Positions 35,421 to 46,830 of a DNA stretch of 64,000 bases are shown piece by piece. Under the pieces are notes generated by a model. It was not told where the DNA came from. It did no database searches and saw nothing but the letters and a program-made list of their open reading frames with translations. The translations under genes and the position numbers were made by a program. The first letter of the stretch is position 1. Each line of letters opens with the position of its first letter. This DNA comes from Branchiostoma floridae (taxonomy: Eukaryota > Chordata > Leptocardii > Amphioxiformes > Branchiostomatidae), in contig NC_049981.1 in assembly GCF_000003815.2 (NCBI RefSeq), forward strand, positions 6,016,949-6,080,948, in the 5' to 3' direction.

Positions 35421-36401
35421 TGCAAGGATTGCAGTCATTCCCGGTTATGTGAAAAGACCGTTCCTTAAATAATTAATCCTGACACAAAGAATGCCTAAAC
35501 AAAGAAAAATAAACAGCTAGAATAGTCCTCAAATACCACTAACAAAGAACGACACCCCCGAGTTTAGCCAAAAATCAATTCCCAAGGGAATGCGTTCGTG
35601 GAATTTTCTAAATTCTTTCAAAGCGATCGTAATACTGTAGAAAATGCCTCCGCCCCTGAGGCGTCGCCAAAAAATGGAGATTGTAGGTCCAAAGTGATGT
35701 GGACATTCACTAGAAAAATGTTTTCGGGCTAGATGTCAAATTGACGTTTTTGACTTAAACATTTCATTAGTGTGCAGAGCAGTCTGGAGACGTTTGTCCA
35801 TTTGGCAAAATTGAATATTAAAAATTCTCAGAAAATTGTCTTCTGTAGTCCCAGTCACTAACCTCCGCCCTCTCAGTCAGTCAATTATTGTTTTGTTTTT
35901 TTTCACATGTAGGTTTCGTACAATACTCCAAAAATCATATCAGTCTAAATTTGCAGTTTGGTTGGAAAAGTTGCTTTGAATTATTATGAGTGGCTGACTT
36001 GTTATAACTTTGTCTCAAACCAATGCTGTCTTTTTTCGGTATTCCGTAATGTCAAAGAGAAGAAAAAAGGATACCTCGAGAAAATATCGAGACCATGAAA
36101 AAGGAATATCTAGAAACACGTGCACATTTGTTTCCACCCACATGTATGAATAGTAAGATTGCTCAATCTATCTTTATTCACGACCAGACAGTGTCACGTA
36201 GATTGACACCCTGTAAGGTTCATTGTGCTATAATACATGCTGCGAGTATTGCATGGAAGGAATATACGTTTTTATCGAGAGATGACATCAGCATTGAAGA
36301 TCAACAGGGAAGACAGCAGCTGTTGAGACCAATCTTGAGTTGTGGGTTTCTCCAATCACGTGGACTTCATCTTCGCGTTCCATACGGACAGGTCGTACCT
36401 A

Positions 36402-36432
36402 CCCAAAGCTAGGTACTCATTTTCACCCGAGT
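36402..36432 (+). promoter_or_regulatory. conserved upstream box of B2
   Basis: Identical to the C1 box in its first 29 bases, 160 bases before the ATG (shorter because about 20 bases are missing from the B2 leader). Confidence 0.4.
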
Positions 36433-36561
36433 AAATAGAGAAAATAGGTGTAAATTGTCTTTCTCAATAGCATAGCGTCGTTGCCTTCTACTCATTCGAT
36501 CCGTGAACTATCAAATTCTACCCCCACGATCCAAAATATAAAACTACCTTTTCATACAAAA

Positions 36562-37971
36562 ATGAAAGCGTACGGGCATATCTTCCAAATCCAAATCTTT
36601 CTTAGTTGCTTGTTTGTCTGCACGAGGGGCTATGCCCTTCCAACTGGCTGTACTAGTTCAGGGCCATCTACGATAAGTTGCTACTCAGGTCAATTTACCT
36701 CGTTGCCCAAAGGACTGCCTGCAAATACTACCCGCCTGTATGTCTCCTTTAGCAATCTGAAGCATGTTTCATATTTTCCATCACTTCCAAAACTCGTTTC
36801 CCTCAGCTTGAGGTACAACAACATTGAATCGATTGAGTGGCTGGAACTCCGCTCTCTGCCGGCGTTGGAGTATTTATACCTGTCTAATAACAAATTGACA
36901 CACGTGAATTTGGGCGTTGTCGCTAAACATCTTCCAAAGCTTAGTTTGGTGGATCTGACGAGTAACAGGCTTGCAACCGTCTCGGAGAAAGAACTAGCAC
37001 TACTCTTTTTGGTTAACGTGCGCATCGGCAATAACCCTTTAGACTGTGGCTTCGACTTGCTGTGGTTGATGCAAAGGATGAGCTGTATGGAAACATGCAA
37101 GGGAACATTTGGAGCTTGCTGTCTTAAGTGTGAGGCATGCCTTCTTCTTGACCTTACGTCTGGTGACGATACTCTGCTGTGTGCAAGCCCAAACCACATG
37201 GAAGGAGTGCCCTTAGCACGTGCTGGTGTAAGCCCGACATCCTGCTTGACAAAACGGCCTGAGACTACAATGGTATGGACTCAAGCACCTTTACAGGCTG
37301 AAGTATCAACGAATTGGTCGCGTTCTACTGGCCATGCAAAGGATCAAAGAAAAGGGACACTGTCTATAGATGGTACAGATTACAAAAATGCATTGACGGC
37401 CAAGACAGACACATTCATAGCGCACTTGGATTTTGTTACTTTACAAAGTGTGCATGGACTAAATACAATGGGAAATGACATTTCTACAACCCAAATGACA
37501 AATATCCATCAATCGGACGGTACATTAGAGAATTCACAAATCGTTATCATTTCTGCCGCTAGTCTTTTTGGATTCATTTTTATCGTTGTTATAGCAGTCA
37601 AGAGTATCGTGGCGCTCAGAGCTAACAGTTCAGATAGAGACGCAGCCGCTGCCCAAAACAACATTATGATGCATCACATCAGACTTACTGGAAATGTACA
37701 AAGCAACGCCTTCTTCCCAGTCCGTAACCATGGTACACAACAAGGTCTGAATCAGATGGATACAAGCTTTGGCCAAATAATACCACCCATACAAAACACC
37801 GCATACAACGTTAACCCAAATGTTGGGACACTGCATCCAAGTCAAATAATACCACCCATACAAAACACCGCATACAACGTTAACCCAAATGTAGGGACAT
37901 TGCAACCGATATCTCCGAGTCAAATGATTCCACCAATAGTGAACACTTTATATACTGGAAGCCCAAACTAA
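36562..37971 (+). CDS. B2: single-exon LRR transmembrane receptor, intact
   Basis: 469 residues, closely similar to B1. The frame is open 27 codons further upstream, but the ATG at 36562 is the family start. Signal peptide, LRRNT, about four LRRs, LRRCT, stalk, membrane helix (about 326-348) and a tail with two N-T-A-Y and one N-T-L-Y repeat are all present. One LRRCT cysteine is lost: the usual C-G-C-D-L-L-W reads C-G-F-D-L-L-W (residue 164). B1's extra C71 is tyrosine here. The change may leave an unpaired cysteine, so folding may differ. Confidence 0.85.
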   Translation: MKAYGHIFQIQIFLSCLFVCTRGYALPTGCTSSGPSTISCYSGQFTSLPKGLPANTTRLYVSFSNLKHVSYFPSLPKLVSLSLRYNNIESIEWLELRSLPALEYLYLSNNKLTHVNLGVVAKHLPKLSLVDLTSNRLATVSEKELALLFLVNVRIGNNPLDCGFDLLWLMQRMSCMETCKGTFGACCLKCEACLLLDLTSGDDTLLCASPNHMEGVPLARAGVSPTSCLTKRPETTMVWTQAPLQAEVSTNWSRSTGHAKDQRKGTLSIDGTDYKNALTAKTDTFIAHLDFVTLQSVHGLNTMGNDISTTQMTNIHQSDGTLENSQIVIISAASLFGFIFIVVIAVKSIVALRANSSDRDAAAAQNNIMMHHIRLTGNVQSNAFFPVRNHGTQQGLNQMDTSFGQIIPPIQNTAYNVNPNVGTLHPSQIIPPIQNTAYNVNPNVGTLQPISPSQMIPPIVNTLYTGSPN

Positions 37972-38525
37972 TGGCATAGTGCTGTGTAGCAACGGTCGTG
38001 CCTCCAGCGACAACGTTGAACGTGGACATCATCAGACAAACAACTTTCCTAAAATTCATATTCTTCTTTATTTTGATGTAAATATTACCTAAAAGGTACA
38101 GTAGGCAAATTCTGATCAGACAATGTGGCAACATTCTGATTATTATATAAGTTGAGTCCTGCACATGAATTTTGCTACAAGTAAGTTTAAAGATGTAATT
38201 TTCTGCTTTAGATGCATTTTGATATGTTAATTCCGTACAAGAATATTTCCATATTAATGCCATGATTATAATTGATTGATTGATGTAGAGATTAAGAAAG
38301 CATCACTTACTTTCATTTTCTTATCGTTTTCAAGATTAATTGTGTTTAGAAAAAGAAACGCACTTTTTTGCCTGGACTATGTATGACATTGCATTCAAAT
38401 GTACAAGTAGATATAAGAAACATAGTATATATGAAAATACAAGCATTACATAATTATATATACAAGACTATATGAAATGCCGTGTATTGGTGTGAGATCA
38501 TATTGTCGTCTAGCAGTGCTATTAT

Positions 38526-38898
38526 GGCCATACCAATTTAATTGATTGGTTCACGGATTCGCTCGCTCCTACTTTTTGGAAAAAAAGAATAAAAATGAAA
38601 ATTACCACACAGCAAATTTTAACCATTATTTAATGAAACCATTCACCAACTTTCATGAAGAATGGGACAAACATAAAAACTGACACTACTTTTGTAATTT
38701 TCAACGAACAGGTGCTGTTACTGTACAGTAATAGTGTTTTTGTACTTTTTTCAAGCTGAAACTTTTTATTCTTTATGTTTTGGATTAGCCCTTATCTTTA
38801 CCCCAACCATTTTACAATTTTTTTTTTTTTTTTTTCGCCCTTTCGCTCCATATTTTTATGAAAAAATCCGTGAACCAAGAAATTAAATTGGTGTGGCC
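38526..38898. mobile_element. 373-bp inverted-repeat MITE behind B2
   Basis: Termini GGCCATACCAATTTAATT and, on the other strand, GGCCACACCAATTTAATT. Both continue into TTGGTTCACGGATT, giving about 34 bases of inverted repeat. Flanked by TAT on both sides (38523-38525, 38899-38901). The B1 flank (about 10585) lacks it. It carries a long T run and no ORF. Confidence 0.75.
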
Positions 38899-39601
38899 TA
38901 TGGTATAATTAGGTTGGTAGCAGAAGAAATGGAGGATGCAATTTGCTGTCCGCGTTTGAACAACTTACATTAGTGTCCACACGTGTCCTACTTTACGTGT
39001 TCCATGTATTAAATGAGAACAACTACAGTTAGGACCAAATGAAATTAGTCTCGATGTAAATGTGTCCTACTTTTGTATAGATTTTTATGTTTATATGTGT
39101 ACCCGCTTTACAAAGGTTTCATGCCTCAAATTGTAATTGCACACTATTTTGATCAACAAGTCATCAGTCTAACATGGCATGGATGTTGATTAAATGCTCA
39201 ATTCAGATATTAGAAGTGGCTAGATTTTTATATCTTTGTCTCTATTCATTGCTCCCTTTTTCTGTATTGCGTAACGTCTAAACATTGAAAGGATACCCCG
39301 AGAAAATATCATGGCCATTCAAAAAGAAATATTTAAGAACACAATTGCCTCCAGATATGAACATTTATATAACGTTCCTTGCTGTTATACAACCAGTAAA
39401 AGACACGTAGGCATGCGTCCTGTAACGATCAGTGTGCTATACTTTGCTATCTGAGGATTGAAGATTGTACATTTTTCATCGCAAGGAGACAACAACATTG
39501 ACGATCAACGAGGCAACGGATTTCTTGATCAATCTTGAGCTGTGGCTTACTTTCATCACGGGTCCTCCGGCTTTACGTCAAATACGGACAGGACATCCCT
39601 A

Positions 39602-39632
39602 CCCAAAACTAGGTACTCATTTTCACCCGAGT
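39602..39632 (+). promoter_or_regulatory. conserved upstream box of C2
   Basis: CCCAAAACTAGGTACTCAT followed by TTTCACCCGAG, 198 bases before the ATG. Confidence 0.4.
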
Positions 39633-39799
39633 AGAGTGAGGTAATACTAGTATGTGCGAACTGTCTTTCAAAAGGATATATAGCGTCGTTGCCTTCTAAT
39701 GATTCAATCTCTAACGATCAAATTCTACCTCGACAACAAAAAATATAAACTACCTTGTCATCCCACGTTGTCAGTGTAGGTTAAAATTACCATACACAA

Positions 39800-41149
39800 A
39801 TGAAAGCGTATAAGCAGTTCATTCAAGTCTATATTAGTTGGTTGTTTGCCTGTATGAGGGGCTATGCCCTGCCATCTGGCTGTACAAGTTCAGGGACATT
39901 TGCCATAAGTTGCTACTCAGGTCAATTTACTGCGTTGCCAAACGAACTGCCTGCAAATACTACCCGCCTGTATGTCTCCTTTAGCAATCTGAGTCATATT
40001 GCATATTTTCCACCACTTCAAAACCTAGTTTCCCTCCGATTGAGATACAACAATATAGAATCGATCGAGTGGCTAAAACTCAGCTCTCTGCCTGCGTTGG
40101 GGTTCCTACAACTGTCCAGGAACAAACTGACACACGTGAGTTTGGGTGTCGTCATTGAACATCTTCCAAACCTGAGTTTGGTGCATCTGACGAATACCAG
40201 GCTTGTAACCGTCTCGGAAAAAGAGTTGGCGCTCTCCTTCTTGGATACCGTGCGCATTGGTGATAACCTTTTTAACTGTGGCTGTGACTTGCTGTGGTTG
40301 ATTCAGAAGATTAGCTGTTTGGGAAAATGCAATCGGATATTTGCAACTTGCTGTCCTAAGTGTGAGGCATGCGTTCTACGTGATCTTACCTTTGGGCACG
40401 ATACTCTGCTGTGTGCGAGCCCAGAGCACATGAAAGGAGTCGCCTTAGCAAGTGCTGGTGTCCGGTTGACATCCTGCTTTACAAAACGGTATGACACGAC
40501 ATCAATTTGGACTCAAGCCCCTTTGCAGATTGAAACGTCAACGAATCGGTCGATTTCTACTGGTCATGCAAAGGATCAATTTAAGGCGTCACTGTCTAAA
40601 GATGATACAGATGACTCCAATACAATGACGGCCAAGATAGACACAATCACAAACTCGGATTTTGCCTCTGCAGAAAGTGTGCATGAACCAAATACAGTGA
40701 AAACTGGTATTTTTTACCATTTTCACAACAAAATTTGACGAAACACCGACAATCGGACACCACATTAAAAGATGGGGATTTTTCAAGACATTATTATTTC
40801 AGTTGCCAGTGTTGCGGGATTCATTTTTATTGTTGTTATAACAGTCAACATTAGTATGGCGCTCAGAGCTAACAGTTCAGATAAAGATGCAGCTTCTCAG
40901 CATCACGATACATCACATGAGATTTACCATAAATGTACAAAGTAACGTCTTCTTCCCAGTCTATGATGCTAGTACACAGCCAAGTCTGAATCAAATGGAT
41001 ACATACTTTGGCCAAATAATATAAATACGACCCATACCAAAAAAACGCATAGTACGTCAAGCAAAATGCTCGTACACTACAACCAAGATCTCCGAGTCAA
41101 ATGATGCCACCAATAGTTAACAGTTTAATATACTTGAACACAAAAATAA
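39800..41149 (+). pseudogene. C2: LRR receptor with a frameshift before the membrane helix
   Basis: 312 codons (39800-40738) give a complete signal peptide, LRRs, ten-cysteine LRRCT and stalk. Compared with C1, an extra T near 40733 brings TGA at 40736-40738. The helix (G-F-I-F-I-V-V-I-T-V) and tail remnants follow to about 41149 with further small indels. It could still yield a soluble ectodomain. It provides the empty site for both insertions in C1. Confidence 0.8.
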
Positions 41150-43112
41150 TGACACAGTGCTTTTAGCAATGATTTTGCAAAGTATGTTTGGCGTTATGCA
41201 TGGATTGCTTACCACAAATGAACCATACATGTACATATTTAGCAGTGAAATCTGCAATATACAAAGACAGACAATAGTGTTTACTTTTATGGTGGCTAGA
41301 ACCCGACTCTACATTTTTTGTAAATGGTTCCAATAATTCTGAATTAATCACATAGGTTTTTTTTTTCATATTCACTGTACTACTGCCTTATTCAATGTAA
41401 ATGTTTTACTGTATAATATATATATGTTCGATAGCACCGGTACCCAACATCAGCATTGCTGACTGGGATGTCCTCTGTAAAACTGTATTGCCTTGTTGCA
41501 ATTTTTAAAAGAGTAATAGATAAATAAAAATATTTCAAAAAGAGTTCGTGTTTGTCACATTTAAATCAAATGTTCACATCAAGTTTGTTTTTCTAAGAAT
41601 TTAGAACTTTTTAGGTTGATTTTTGTTATTACAAATATCGTTTGGACTCTAAAGATTAAAATGGAATTTTAGTAATTGCCAAGTTAGGCAACTGATTCTT
41701 ATCTTATTGAATGAATTGCAACATGTATCTGACCTTGCAATGCAGCAACATTCTTATTATTACAGAAGTTAAGTCTTGCAAATGAAATTTCATACATTTA
41801 AGTTAGAAAATGTAATGTTTGTCTTATATGCATTTTTAATGAACCTGTATTCGTTAATTCTGTACAAGGGCATTTCATCAAACATAAATTTCACCTGTTA
41901 TGACCTGTCCTACCTACAGCAAAGAGAGAAAAGCATTGTTCAAGAATATTAGAAGTAAAGCAATTAGCTCTCTTACTGTTGCACAGAACGGTATTCTCCA
42001 TATGCTGCTATCACGTTCATGTAATATATCCATCTACGTTGGTCAATCTATTTATACATTATTCCAAATGCGAGACCAGATCACTCATACATGACTGTAT
42101 TGTTATCGATAATATTTTGTTGTTCTGTATGTAGCCTCGTTGTACAATTGTCTATAAAGCTAGCAGCTTGCTATTGGTTGCCATACATTGTACCTTGTGC
42201 TATTTATCAGCAATGAAATTCATTCATTCATTCATAACAGTTTTAACTTGAATAATAGACACAAGAAAGCATCGTTATGTATGACATTGCATCAAAGTGT
42301 ACAGCAAATATAAGAAAAAAAATTAACTATAAAAACGTATATCTGAGCATGATTGCGTGACATGTACACATAAACATGGAAAATACAATAATTGTGTAAT
42401 TATTTTGTTGTCTTGCAGTTCTTTGGTGATACTACTATCCATTTAGATTGGTAGCAGTAAGAATCGAGGATCCAAGGATTGATCGGATGCAAGTAATTGT
42501 CCGTGCTTGAACAAACCATATTTCTGGCAACTATCATACTCCCAAAGAGTGACATTTCATAATTTTGTTTCATAACTTTTAGTAGTCCATAAAGAAAAAA
42601 AAAAAACATTCCAATATAAAAGCCAAGACATTTAAAGAGAGGGGGTGAACTGTCGGTAAATTACATAAATCTTATTTTTCGAAATATCGGATCCCAGACT
42701 ATTACATGTACTTGCAAACCTAAAGTTTTATCCGCACTATTGACCATCTTTACACTTAAGTGTACGATACGATACGGGACGATTCTTCAAGAATCACAAA
42801 CGACATCTTTAGAGGCGTCTCAATAACCATTCATGGTATCTTTAAGTTGTTGAAAGAAAAAAAAATTGAAATACGTCAACGCGAAGCATGATTTATCACC
42901 GTTTATACCCCTGTCACATTGTCGACGATCTTCAGACGTACTTTAATTCGCGTTCGCTGGAAGGTTTACCGATCTTAACATCGACAGATCTCGACAAAGA
43001 AGAATCCAACTTAAATCACTGACGGCTCAAAATGACCGAAACGGTTTTTCCGAGATTTTTTGTTTTGGGGATTTTTGAAAAATGCCTTCGATTTTGAATT
43101 ATTGGTAATTAA

Positions 43113-43622
43113 AGGGACAAATTGTAGAAATTTGGCGCCAAAATTTCAAATGTTCTGAACTTTAAAATCTCCAGTCATATTGACATTTGTAACTTATTTC
43201 CAACTTATCTGCGTCATTTTATCACATTTCTAGCACTAATTAACAACGCCAAAGTAAGCCACAACCAAATTCACTTACTTCCGGGTAGCCTACCGGAAGT
43301 AAGCCGGCCGTAGATTTCCGAATCGACCGTTGCGGTCGCAGATCCTCGGAGCTTCGCGGGGACTTTTAACAAACTTCAGTAATGATTCGAGCGAACCACC
43401 GAACGCGTTCTAAAGCGCACTTTGATTCGTCGGAGAGTTGAAAAAAATGTCGGACAACTCAAGCGGCGGGGGGAAGTACGCATATTTCGAGACGTTCTCG
43501 CGACACAACAAAGTCGTATCAATACGTTGTAAATATTGCTGTGCAGTGTAATAAGGTAGACTCAACTCATAATGTAGAAAAATGGCCGAAAACAGTGACT
43601 TTCTTTTTTACATTATGTTCCT
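43113..43622. mobile_element. 510-bp TTAA MITE, different family
   Basis: Flanked by TTAA at 43109-43112 and 43623-43626. Imperfect termini AGGGACAAATTGTAGAAA and AGGAACATAATGTAAAAA (14 of 18 identical). The paralogous site at 19212-19215 has a single TTAA. No ORF. Confidence 0.8.
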
Positions 43623-44569
43623 TTAAGTGCGAAAAATGCCATTTTTACGCATATTTTTTACTGTAACTTTGCTTAAGATCAAAAATTATAAAAAAACGTA
43701 AAAAAGTTTTATTTGCCTCTTAGATGATCATAAATATAAAAATCGAGAAATTGTTATGGCACTTGCGGCCCATCTTATCAAGAGTATGGTTAAATTGAAG
43801 GCCTTCCTTGAAACAGAAAATAATCGTCTTTTGAAACAAAATCGAAACAAAACAGCTATCTTAATTCAAACGGGAAGATTCAAACTATCTAAAATTGCGA
43901 ATCTTTTTTTGAATACATTTTCCTTGTCATAACATTTTGTTTATTTTGAAATATTTTACGGTTAGCCAATAGTAGGCCTCTTGTAACCCGATACTTCGTC
44001 GATCTCGCATAGCAACGGAAAATTATACGCTAGCAACCGACCGCCGTGTTTCGATACGTATGATAGTAATATTTATAATTCAATTCAAAATTATGTATAC
44101 TGATATATTATAAACAGAGAACAGAACAGAAGAAATACAATGAATTTCATAGGCTAGCTGGCGTATATTCAGCAAATGGAAAATGGGTGGTTTTTAGTTA
44201 AAAGAAAAACATTAATTTCCTTACTTATTATTTTTCGTAACGTCTAAACAGTACAGGGATACCCCGAGAAAATAGCGAAGCCGTCGAAAAATGAATATTT
44301 CAAAACACGTGAACATTTCTTTCCATACATGAATAGTTATATCGTTCAGTCTTACAATCGAAAGACACGTAGATGGGCATTCTATATGGTTCTGTTATTA
44401 TATACATTTCTATGTGACGATTGAATGCAAACATTGTCCTTTTTATCGAGAGGAGACAGCATCATTTAAAATCGTCAGAAAAGACAACAGGTTTAAATAT
44501 CAACCTTTTCTGTGGCTTTTTTCAATCAAGACCATCAGATTTACGTACAATACGGGAGGACGTCTCTAC

Positions 44570-44600
44570 TCAAAGCTAAGTATTCATGTTCCACTGCGTA
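44570..44600 (+). promoter_or_regulatory. conserved upstream box of A3
   Basis: Same diverged form as before A2, 192 bases before the ATG. Confidence 0.35.
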
Positions 44601-44761
44601 TATTGAGGAGATAGTAAACTATCTTCCTTAAGATCACAGTGTCGTTGCCTTTCACTGATTTGATCCCTGCATATTTTGATTTTTACTCCACAACCTAAAG
44701 CAGAAAGCTATCTTGCCAACCCACGTTGTGAATGTCGGTTACCTTAGGTTTCCATACAAAA

Positions 44762-46072
44762 ATGAAATCGTACGGGCAGTTAATTCAAATTATCTTTTAT
44801 TTGTTATTTTTCTGCACGGTGGGCAACGCCCTGCCAACTGGGTGTTATAGACAAGAGACATCTACGATCACTTGCTTCTCAAGTCCACTTACTGCGTTGC
44901 CCAAAGGACTGCCGGCACATACAACCAGCCTCTCTGTCTCCGTTAGCAATCTGGGGCATCTTGCGTATTTTCCAGCACTATCAAAACTCGTTTCCCTCAG
45001 CTTAAGAGACGACAACATCGAATCTATTGAGTGGCTGGAACTGCGCTCTCTACCGGCGTTGAAGTTTTTAGACCTGTCTGGGAACAAACTGACACATGTG
45101 AATTTGGGCGTTGTCATTGAACATCTTTCAAACCTGAGTTTGGTGGATCTGACTAGTAACAGGCTTGCAACCGTCTCAGAAAAGGACTTGGCGCTTTCCT
45201 CCTTAGATAGCTTGCTCATCAGCGATAACCCTTTAGCCTGTGACTGTGACTTGCTGTGGTTAGTCAAGAAGATAAGCTGTTTGAAAATATGCACGGGGAT
45301 TTTGGCAGCTTGCTGTCGGGAGTGTGAGGCGTGCGTTTTTGGCTTTCTTCCGTCTAGTCACGATACTCTGCTGTGTGCGAGCCCAAAGCACATGGAAGGA
45401 GTTCCCTTAGCAAGGGCCGATGTACGCCTGACATCCTGCTTGACAAAGTGGCCTGACATGACGGCAGTATGGACTCCATCTCTTGTAGTTGATACAGGTT
45501 TCACAAGTGCATGGAAAACCCAATCAGCTACATTGTCACACTTGGCTCTAAGCTCTTTGGAAACGCTGCATGGACAAAACAACATTTCTTCAACGAAATC
45601 GACAAAATTCTCACAAACGGACAGTACATTAAACCTTAGGACCTTACAAATCGTTACCATCTCTGTCGCCAGTTTTGTGGGATTTCTTTTTATCGTCGTT
45701 ATAACAGTGAAGAGTATCATGTCGTTCAGAGCTAGCAGTTTGGATCACGATGCTGCTGCCGCTCATAACAACATCATGATGCATCACATCAGACCTATTG
45801 GAAATGTACAGAACAACACCCTCTTTTCAGTCTGTAACGCTAGTAACCAACAAGGTCTGAATCAGATGGATACAAGCTTTGGCCAAATAATACCACCCAT
45901 ACATAACACAGCATACAACGTAAACCCAAATGGGGGAATTCTACAACCATGTCAAATAATACCACCCATACAAATCAGAGCTTACGACATAGACCCGAAT
46001 GGAGGGAGACCGGGCCAAAGTCAAATGATTCCACCTATAGTGAACTTTTTATATACTAGAACACAGAACTAA
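44762..46072 (+). CDS. A3: single-exon LRR transmembrane receptor, intact
   Basis: 436 residues, differing from A1 at scattered positions only. Signal peptide, LRRNT, LRRs, ten-cysteine LRRCT, stalk, helix (about 297-319) and tail with N-T-A-Y, I-R-A-Y (N of the motif changed to I) and N-F-L-Y variants. The second and third repeats have therefore drifted compared with A1 (N-R-A-Y, N-T-L-Y). The start was chosen as for A1. Confidence 0.85.
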   Translation: MKSYGQLIQIIFYLLFFCTVGNALPTGCYRQETSTITCFSSPLTALPKGLPAHTTSLSVSVSNLGHLAYFPALSKLVSLSLRDDNIESIEWLELRSLPALKFLDLSGNKLTHVNLGVVIEHLSNLSLVDLTSNRLATVSEKDLALSSLDSLLISDNPLACDCDLLWLVKKISCLKICTGILAACCRECEACVFGFLPSSHDTLLCASPKHMEGVPLARADVRLTSCLTKWPDMTAVWTPSLVVDTGFTSAWKTQSATLSHLALSSLETLHGQNNISSTKSTKFSQTDSTLNLRTLQIVTISVASFVGFLFIVVITVKSIMSFRASSLDHDAAAAHNNIMMHHIRPIGNVQNNTLFSVCNASNQQGLNQMDTSFGQIIPPIHNTAYNVNPNGGILQPCQIIPPIQIRAYDIDPNGGRPGQSQMIPPIVNFLYTRTQN

Positions 46073-46170
46073 GGAAACACTGCGGTGTTGCAATGACCAT
46101 CTTTCAAACGGCGTCCTTCTATTTGTTTTAACTCCACCTAAGGTCGGTCACCATAAGACCATTTAAACCC

Positions 46171-46176
46171 AATAAA
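46171..46176 (+). promoter_or_regulatory. poly(A) signal of A3
   Basis: AATAAA about 100 bases after the stop. Confidence 0.6.
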
Positions 46177-46806
46177 GGAGTTTTCTTCCGTGAAAATGCG
46201 AGTAGCCAGACTACTTCCAGGACCATACCAGGGCTATACAAAGAGAATTATATTGAATTGACTTTAAAAGTAACGAATCAAATAACACGGTTTAATATTT
46301 CTTACGCTGAGTTGAAATATACTCCAGAGGATGGAAAGGTCACACTGGAAAAACCATATCTAATGAACCTCATCTGTGATTTCCCGATTCATGTTGATGT
46401 TGATAATGATGTTGGAATTTTAATCGTAAGTAATTAAATTCAATTTGTTGTCAAAAGTAGAATTTCGGTTTGTAAAATTCAGGCAACTTATTCGTATCTT
46501 ATTTACATGAATAGCAACATTTAGCTAACCTTGCAACGTAACAACAGACTTTGATGTCGAGAAGTTTATCATTTCGAAGAAGTATGATACCTGTAACTAA
46601 ATATTAGGTATTTTTCTGTCTAATGTCTAAAATGTCTGAATTGTAATAATTAAGAGTGTAGAAACAATCTGTATGTATTCGTTATTCTTGAGATAGCTTG
46701 CGTCACGTTTGGAGAAAATATACATAATTTTGAATCGCTTCATATGGAATTGCATTGTAACGTATAGAAAAATGGAAAACTATGTTATATATGGAAATAT
46801 AAACAT

Positions 46807-46830
46807 TTATATACTGGAACCCCAAACTAA
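46807..46830 (+). pseudogene. last eight codons of a D-type gene behind A3
   Basis: Same L-Y-T-G-T-P-N-stop scrap as at 23592. The fusion therefore predates the A2/A3 duplication. Confidence 0.6.

Larger units (their letters stand above)
29226..35672. other. 6.4-kb segment present in one duplicate only
   Basis: Behind D1 the sequence ending ...AGCAAGTATTGAA joins directly to the B1 unit at 7705. Behind D2 the same two ends are separated by this segment. It contains repeats, a gap, exon-like pieces and otherwise no recognisable gene. It is either an insertion in this copy or a deletion in the first. Confidence 0.7.
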
